From positions 806,001 to 870,000 of the forward strand of contig NZ_JACOQK010000001.1 in the NCBI RefSeq assembly GCF_014297275.1: a DNA stretch of 64,000 bases, given 5' to 3'. Positions 58,639 through 64,000 of this stretch are shown here, piece by piece (within the stretch, counting starts at the first letter, position 1; every line of letters begins with the position of its first letter). The DNA is from Clostridium facile. Lineage in GTDB: Bacteria > Bacillota > Clostridia > Oscillospirales > Ruminococcaceae. The translations under genes were made by a program, and so were the position numbers. The notes under the pieces were generated by a model that did not search any database, was not told the origin of the DNA, and saw only the letters and a program-made list of their open reading frames with translations.

Positions 58639-59832
58639 ATGCTGGAAGGAAAAGTTGTTGTATTAGGGGTTTGTGGAGGGATTGCCGCCTATAAAATGGC
58701 GGATTTGGCAAGCCGGCTGACCAAAAATGGTTGCGAAACCCACGTGATTATGACCCAGAATGCAACGGAATTAATACAACCCCTTACATTTGAAACATTA
58801 ACCAAAAATAAATGCTGTGTTTCTACTTTTGAGCGGGTGGATAACTGGGAAGTAGAACACGTCGAGCTAGCAAAAAAAGCAGATCTTATGGTAATCGCTC
58901 CCGCAACCGCTAACACCATCGCCAAAATGGCGCATGGCATTGCGGACGATATGCTGACTACCACCGTTTTGGCGGCTACCTGCCCAAAATTGGTGTATCC
59001 ATCTATGAACACCCGCATGTATGAAAACCCGATAACCCAGGATAATCTGCAAAAGCTTCGTTCCTATGGCTTTTTTGTGGAGGAACCAGATTCCGGTATG
59101 CTCGCCTGTGGAGACAGTGGAAAAGGTCGCCTGCCAGAAACAGAGCAGATTTATGAACGGATCTGTCAACAAGTCTGTTATACTCAGGACATGAAAGGGC
59201 TTCGGGTTTTGGTAACCGCTGGCCCTACCCAGGAGCCAATCGACCCAGTGCGGTATATTACCAATCATTCCACCGGAAAAATGGGCTATGCCATCGCAAA
59301 AGCCGCCTGTATGCGGGGGGCAAATGTCACTTTGGTTTCTGGCCCAGTGAATCTGCCACGGCCAGCAGGCGTTACAGTAGTTCCAGTGGTCACCGCCCAG
59401 GATATGTTCCGCGCTGTCACCAATATTTCCAATGAGTACGATATTATTATCAAAACAGCAGCGGTGGCGGACTACAAACCAAAGTTAGCTGCTGACCATA
59501 AATTGAAAAAAGGGGAGATGGATTCCCAGCTGGAACTGACTAGAACCAAGGATATTCTTGCCGAATTGGGCGCAAGGAAACGCCATGGGCAATTCCTTTG
59601 TGGTTTTTCCATGGAAACCCAGGATTTAATCGAAAATTCTGCCCAAAAATTAGAAAAGAAAAACTTGGATATGATAGTTGCTAACAGTATATCCGATCCA
59701 GGGGCAGGTTTTGGGGTGGATACCAATATTGTAACCCTGATTACCAAAGGCCAGATTACCCCGTTGAAGAAAATGTCCAAACAGGCTTTGGCTCAGGTAT
59801 TGTTAGATCAAATTTTAGCACATCGGGGATAA
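58639..59832 (+). CDS. coaBC: Bifunctional CoaBC (phosphopantothenoylcysteine synthetase/decarboxylase)
   Basis: A 397-residue coenzyme A biosynthesis enzyme. The N-terminal flavoprotein decarboxylase half has GVCGGIAAYKMADL, PATANTIAKMAHGIADDM with its conserved Asn, and PSMNTRMYENP. The C-terminal synthetase half starts at LRVLVTAGPTQEPIDPVRYITNHSTGKMGYAIA and contains KTAAVADYKP. GGAGG precedes the ATG. Confidence 0.95.
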   Translation: MLEGKVVVLGVCGGIAAYKMADLASRLTKNGCETHVIMTQNATELIQPLTFETLTKNKCCVSTFERVDNWEVEHVELAKKADLMVIAPATANTIAKMAHGIADDMLTTTVLAATCPKLVYPSMNTRMYENPITQDNLQKLRSYGFFVEEPDSGMLACGDSGKGRLPETEQIYERICQQVCYTQDMKGLRVLVTAGPTQEPIDPVRYITNHSTGKMGYAIAKAACMRGANVTLVSGPVNLPRPAGVTVVPVVTAQDMFRAVTNISNEYDIIIKTAAVADYKPKLAADHKLKKGEMDSQLELTRTKDILAELGARKRHGQFLCGFSMETQDLIENSAQKLEKKNLDMIVANSISDPGAGFGVDTNIVTLITKGQITPLKKMSKQALAQVLLDQILAHRG

Positions 59833-59847
59833 AAAGGAGGGCTGGCA

Positions 59848-62286
59848 TTGATTGCGAAAATAGCAGTGGAAAAAACCTCTATCCGGTTTGACCGCCTGTT
59901 TGATTATGCTGTGCCAGACCATCAACAAGCTCAGGCAAAAATAGGCTGTAGGGTTAGCGTGCCATTTGGTAATGCCAACCAGTATCGACAAGGAGTTATC
60001 CTTGACATAAAAAATGACCAGCCAGAAATAAAATTAAAAACAATTGCCGGATTTTTAGATGATCAGCCAATTTTGTCAAGTAAAATGGTTGACATTGTTT
60101 TTTATCTGGTGCATTCTACTTTTTGTACTTATTATGAGGCGATCCGCACGATTTTGCCAGCGGGTTTCTCTTATTTTTTAAAAAAAAGCTATCAGTTTAT
60201 CGACCGGCTGGAGGGGCTGGAAAATTATTCTCCTCACCAGCTGGAGCTGCTCTCGTTTTTGCGAAAAGCGGCAAATCAGCAAGAAGTGGATAGGATTGTT
60301 CAGCATCAGTTGGAATCTGGTCGCCGTGCTGATATTGATTTTTTGATTCAGCAACAGGTGTTAACCCCTTCGGTTTCTTCCAAACGGAAACTAGGGGATA
60401 AAACAGTAAATATGGTCAAAATGACCGACCCAGAGTTTGACCCCTCCAGCTGTAAACTCTCCCAGAAACAGAAAAAGGTGGTTTCCTTTTTGCTGGAGTT
60501 GGGAGCGGTTTCGATAAAAGAGGTATGTTATTTTTGTGGTGTCACAGATATTGTGGTAAAAAACCTGGCAAAGCAAGGGATTGTCACCCTATATGAACAG
60601 GAAGTATATCGCACCCCATATGAAGCGGCAACGCCAACGCGAAAGCCGGAGTTGGTATTGACTCCACAGCAGCAGGAAGTATTAGATGGCCTGCTGCATC
60701 AATACTATACCAACCGTCCTAGCGTAGCGCTGCTCCACGGGATTACTGGAAGTGGAAAAACCCAGGTATTCCTCAAACTCATTGAAAAGATGATACAGAT
60801 GGGCAAGCAAACCATTTTGATGGTGCCAGAAATCTCCCTTACTCCTCAAATGCTCCAAAAATTCCAGTTGGCGTTTGGCTCGGAAATCGCTGTGATGCAC
60901 AGTAGCCTTTCCATGGGGGAACAGATGGATGAATATAAACGGATTAAAAATGGAGAAGTTAAAATCGTCATTGGTACCAGGAGCGCGGTTTTTGCTCCGT
61001 TGGAACAGTTGGGGTTAATTATCATGGACGAAGAAGGGGAATCTACCTATAAATCCTCGGATATGTCCCCCCGTTACCACACTCGGGATGTGGCAAAATA
61101 TCGGTGCATCCAGCAAAAAGCCTTGCTCCTGTTGGCATCTGCTACCCCTTCGGTGGAAAGCTACTATGCAGCAAAGCAAGGAGTGTATTCCTTGTATGAG
61201 CTCAATCAACGTTATGCGGATGCCCAGCTCCCTGAGGTGACCTTGATTGATATGCGTCAGGAGCCATCTTCTTTGATTACCGGTGTCAGCGAATATCTGG
61301 CGGAGGAAATCGCCAGGAATCTGCAGCAGGGGGAACAGTCGATTTTGCTCTTAAACCGGCGGGGATACCGTTCTGTGTTGAGCTGTGTGGATTGTGGTTG
61401 GGTGGCGGAATGTCCCCATTGTAGTGTGGGTATGACCTACCACCGTGCCAACGGCTACCTGATGTGTCATTATTGTGGATATTCCCAGGAGCTTCCCAAA
61501 ACCTGTCCAGAATGTGGGGGAAGCCATCTGATGCTCACCGGACAGGGTACCCAGAAAATTGAAGAAGAGGTACAACAGTATTTCCCAGATGCCCGGGTGC
61601 TTCGCATGGATGCGGACACCACCTTTACCAGGGCGGCTTTGGAATCCAAAATCCAGAGTTTTTCCAAAGGGGAATATGATATTTTAATTGGAACCCAGAT
61701 TGTAGCCAAAGGGCTGGATTTCCCCAATGTCACGTTGGTGGGGGTGCTCTCCGCTGACAGCATGTTGTTTGGGGATGATTTTAAATGCCATGAGCACGCT
61801 TTTTCCATGCTGACCCAGGTGGTGGGCAGAAGCGGAAGGGGCGGTAAAAAGGGCAGGGCATATATCCAGACTTATAACCCCGACCACCCCGTTATCCGGC
61901 AGGCAGCTTCCCAGGATTACCAATCCTTTTACCAGGATGAAATTGTGGAGCGTGAGGCGTTTTTTTACCCGCCGTTTTGCGATATCTGCCTGGTGGGGAT
62001 CACTGGCAGGCAGGAACAACAGGTGGATATTGGGGCAAGGTTGTTCCTCACCGTATTAAAACAGGCAACAAAAGGCTTGCGGCAGAACATCCCCATGAAA
62101 GTATTGGGGCGCAGCAAACCTTATATTTATAAAATGAATAATAAATACCGCCAACGCATTATCTTAAAATGCAGGAACAACACGGCGTTCCGCCAATTGA
62201 TGCGGAAAGTGCTGGTTTACACCGCCTCCCGTAAGGAATGTTCCAACCTGCATCTTTATTGTGATATAAACGGCGAAATTAATTAA
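59848..62286 (+). CDS. priA: Primosomal protein N' (replication restart helicase PriA)
   Basis: An 812-residue helicase with an N-terminal DNA-binding domain (RFDRLFDYAVPD). Walker A is LLHGITGSGKTQVF and Walker B is IIMDEEGE (instead of the usual DEEH). SATPSVES is motif III. A zinc-binding insertion has paired Cys (CVDCGW, CPHC, CHYCGY, CPECGG), and the C-terminal motifs are GTQIVAKGLDFPNV and QVVGRSGRG. TTG 59848 follows AAAAGGAGG by 8 bases. Glu instead of His after DEE in motif II is unusual. Confidence 0.95.
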   Translation: MIAKIAVEKTSIRFDRLFDYAVPDHQQAQAKIGCRVSVPFGNANQYRQGVILDIKNDQPEIKLKTIAGFLDDQPILSSKMVDIVFYLVHSTFCTYYEAIRTILPAGFSYFLKKSYQFIDRLEGLENYSPHQLELLSFLRKAANQQEVDRIVQHQLESGRRADIDFLIQQQVLTPSVSSKRKLGDKTVNMVKMTDPEFDPSSCKLSQKQKKVVSFLLELGAVSIKEVCYFCGVTDIVVKNLAKQGIVTLYEQEVYRTPYEAATPTRKPELVLTPQQQEVLDGLLHQYYTNRPSVALLHGITGSGKTQVFLKLIEKMIQMGKQTILMVPEISLTPQMLQKFQLAFGSEIAVMHSSLSMGEQMDEYKRIKNGEVKIVIGTRSAVFAPLEQLGLIIMDEEGESTYKSSDMSPRYHTRDVAKYRCIQQKALLLLASATPSVESYYAAKQGVYSLYELNQRYADAQLPEVTLIDMRQEPSSLITGVSEYLAEEIARNLQQGEQSILLLNRRGYRSVLSCVDCGWVAECPHCSVGMTYHRANGYLMCHYCGYSQELPKTCPECGGSHLMLTGQGTQKIEEEVQQYFPDARVLRMDADTTFTRAALESKIQSFSKGEYDILIGTQIVAKGLDFPNVTLVGVLSADSMLFGDDFKCHEHAFSMLTQVVGRSGRGGKKGRAYIQTYNPDHPVIRQAASQDYQSFYQDEIVEREAFFYPPFCDICLVGITGRQEQQVDIGARLFLTVLKQATKGLRQNIPMKVLGRSKPYIYKMNNKYRQRIILKCRNNTAFRQLMRKVLVYTASRKECSNLHLYCDINGEIN

Positions 62287-62310
62287 TAGTAAGAAAGGAA
62301 GATCATACCT

Positions 62311-62763
62311 ATGGCTTTACGAAATATTGTGATAGATGACGATTCGATTTTGCGGAAAAAATGCCGTGAAGTGACCGTATTTGACCAACGCCTTCATCAG
62401 CTCCTGGACGACATGGCGGAAACCATGTATCAAGCGGATGGGGTTGGTTTGGCTGCCCCTCAGGTAGGCGTTTTAAAACGGGTTGTAGTGATTGATGTTG
62501 GGGAAGGGCTAGTTGAACTGATCAACCCAGAAATTTTGGAAACTTCCGGTACCCAGACTGGTTCCGAAGGCTGCCTTTCCTATCCAAATGAGTTTGGGAT
62601 TGTCACCCGCCCTAATAAAGTAAAGGTAAAAGCCTATGACCGCAACGGCAATGCCATCCTGGTAAAAGGGAAAGAATTGATGGCAAGGGCGCTTTGCCAT
62701 GAAATTGACCACTTGAACGGGGTTGTATTTAAAGATTTAGCAACAGAAATGGTGCGTGAATAG
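62311..62763 (+). CDS. def: Peptide deformylase
   Basis: A 150-residue metalloenzyme removing the formyl group from nascent proteins. Motif 1 GVGLAAPQVGV, motif 2 EGCLSYP (metal Cys) and motif 3 HEIDHLNGVVF (HExxH) are all intact. AAGGAAG precedes the ATG. Its 3' end overlaps or adjoins the fmt start, matching the usual def-fmt pairing. Confidence 0.96.
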   Translation: MALRNIVIDDDSILRKKCREVTVFDQRLHQLLDDMAETMYQADGVGLAAPQVGVLKRVVVIDVGEGLVELINPEILETSGTQTGSEGCLSYPNEFGIVTRPNKVKVKAYDRNGNAILVKGKELMARALCHEIDHLNGVVFKDLATEMVRE

Positions 62764-62764
62764 A

Positions 62765-63685
62765 ATGAATGTTATTTTTATGGGGACGCCGGATTTTGCG
62801 GTGGCGAGCCTGCAAAAATTGATTGATGCCGGCCATACGATTCAGGCGGTTTTTACCCAGCCGGATAAACCAAAGGGAAGGGGATATAAATTACAGCCCC
62901 CACCAGTCAAACAACTGGCATTACAGCACAATCTGCCAGTATACCAGCCACTTACCTTGAAAGACGATGAACAGATCAATTTCATTCGGGAACTTCATCC
63001 AGATGTGATTGTAGTGGTGGCTTATGGCAGAATTTTGCCAAAAGCAGTATTGGAGATCCCACCTTATGGTTGCATCAATGTGCATGGTTCTCTCTTGCCG
63101 AAATACCGTGGGGCAGCTCCTATCCAGTGGAGTGTCCTCAACGGTGACCCAGTGGCAGGGGTGACCACCATGTATATGGCGGAAGGTTTGGACACCGGGG
63201 ATATGATTTTAAAATCCGAAATCCCAATTGGAGAAAATGAAACTTCTGCTGAATTGTTTGACCGCCTGACAGAGATCGGTGCGGATTTGTTACTAACAAC
63301 CCTAGAACAGATAAAGGCGGGAACAGCACCACGCATCCCGCAAGATGACAGCCAAAGCTGTTACGCTCCTATGCTGAGCAGGGAAATGAGCCTGTTGGAT
63401 TTTGCCCAACCAGCCCAGCTGGTGCATAATAAAATCAGAGGGTTGTCCGATTGGCCCGCTGCCTACACCATGTTAAATGGCAAAAAATTAAAAATATACC
63501 ATTCCGCTATTGTAAAAGGAAAAAACGGTAAGCCAGGAGAATTGTTAGATGCCAAACGCTGCATCATCGCCTGTGGGGAAGATGCGGTGGAGTTGTTGGA
63601 AGTCCAGCCGGAAGGCTCTAAACGGATGGATGGCCGTTCCTTTTTAAACGGAAAAAAGCTGGCAAAAGGGGAATGCCTTGGCTAA
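62765..63685 (+). CDS. fmt: Methionyl-tRNA formyltransferase
   Basis: A 306-residue enzyme formylating initiator tRNA. VIFMGTPDFAVASL opens the formyl-transferase fold. The catalytic region reads CINVHGSLLPKYRGAAPIQW (Asn-His), and GVTTMYMAEGLDTGDM contains the catalytic Asp. The C-terminal domain (KIRGLSDWPAAYTMLNGKKLKI) binds tRNA. ATG 62765 gives the family-typical start; a GTG at 62756 overlaps def. Confidence 0.95.
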   Translation: MNVIFMGTPDFAVASLQKLIDAGHTIQAVFTQPDKPKGRGYKLQPPPVKQLALQHNLPVYQPLTLKDDEQINFIRELHPDVIVVVAYGRILPKAVLEIPPYGCINVHGSLLPKYRGAAPIQWSVLNGDPVAGVTTMYMAEGLDTGDMILKSEIPIGENETSAELFDRLTEIGADLLLTTLEQIKAGTAPRIPQDDSQSCYAPMLSREMSLLDFAQPAQLVHNKIRGLSDWPAAYTMLNGKKLKIYHSAIVKGKNGKPGELLDAKRCIIACGEDAVELLEVQPEGSKRMDGRSFLNGKKLAKGECLG

Positions 63686-64000
63686 TCAGTATGCCCGTCA
63701 TTTTTTTGCAATGATTTGGATACAAAACATCTGTTAATTTTTCATCTTTTCCAGGTATACTAATCATGATTCTATTTTATCTGTTACAGAAAATAGGAAA
63801 ATTGAGATTGTCGAATCAATCTAATTAAGTATACTTGCTTAAAATATAGTTTATTTTCAATCAAACGTTATTTTTTCTCTCTTGGCATTCAATGATACCT
63901 TAGAAATGATATCTACTTTGTAAACCAGTTGTGTTTTCATTATGCCATTAAGAAAATGATCGGTTGGTGGAATTTTCGGCAATCTACAAACGATATTATA
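63686..64000. other. Intergenic region at window end
   Basis: No gene, RNA or clear terminator was recognised in these 315 AT-rich bases. The usual next genes of this cluster would lie beyond the window. Confidence 0.5.

Overview
The window looks like a low-GC gut Firmicute of the Clostridia (Ruminococcaceae/Oscillospiraceae-like). This rests on the chromosomal block at the right end (yicC, remA/DUF370, gmk, rpoZ, coaBC, priA, def, fmt), strong AGGAGG ribosome binding sites, AraC-type regulators paired with large secreted glycosidases, a desulfoferrodoxin typical of anaerobes, and clostridial conjugative-element genes. No rRNA, tRNA or CRISPR array was recognised.

Layout. (1) 1-5.06 kb: transfer module of an integrative conjugative element (ICE): mobilisation accessory protein, MobP-type relaxase, toprim protein, VirD4/TraG coupling protein and a small winged-helix protein. 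(2) 5.05-15.9 kb: carbohydrate cargo of two divergent AraC/glycosidase pairs (GH78-like and GH106-like, both probably alpha-L-rhamnosidases) sharing a C-terminal FIVAR x3 plus cell-wall anchor cassette. It sits between two copies of a ~120-145 bp segment that includes the 3' end of the winged-helix gene, and a fragment of an ICE sigma gene lies at its right edge. (3) 16.2-18.3 kb: ICE backbone resumes with a DUF protein, an SRAP protein and a Y-family polymerase with its own LexA box. (4) 18.4-23.4 kb: second cargo with a 1178-residue protein (four 164-residue repeats plus a C39-like protease), followed by a diverged second copy of the polymerase 3' end. (5) 23.7-28.4 kb: two XRE regulators, an AbrB-like regulator, and an operon of ECF sigma factor, anti-sigma-like membrane protein, secreted protein and two paralogous proteins of unknown function. 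(6) 28.5-34.5 kb: leader peptide with tandem terminators before an ICE sigma factor, a candidate structured RNA, MazF, a 51-residue protein and three serine-recombinase-family genes, the middle one lacking the catalytic domain. (7) 34.5-36.8 kb: two AT-rich genes of unknown function.

(8) 36.8-45.6 kb is foreign: high-GC, actinobacterial-looking DNA. It carries palindromes, about ten iteron-like copies of TGTTGCACTTTT, a promoter-RNA-terminator unit, an excisionase-like protein, a P4-type primase/helicase, a ParA gene broken by a frameshift in its Walker A motif, a small ribbon-helix-helix-like protein, a chimeric DNA methyltransferase (possibly type IIG) with an AT-rich middle, and a serine recombinase. 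It reads as an integrated plasmid-like element that crossed phyla.

(9) 45.6-50.2 kb holds a third AraC/GH106-like pair, perhaps chromosomal. (10) 50.3-64 kb is chromosome: a divergent XRE pair, a decayed membrane gene, desulfoferrodoxin, nucleoside hydrolase plus a ribokinase-like kinase, a C_GCAxxG_C_C protein, a PASTA pseudokinase, then the yicC-fmt housekeeping cluster.

How it fits together: the ICE backbone seems to receive cargo just after 3' ends of backbone genes, leaving a second copy of each 3' end. Each glycosidase gene has a different short direct repeat directly upstream of a weak -35 region, consistent with a dedicated AraC activator for each. All functional calls rest on sequence reading alone.
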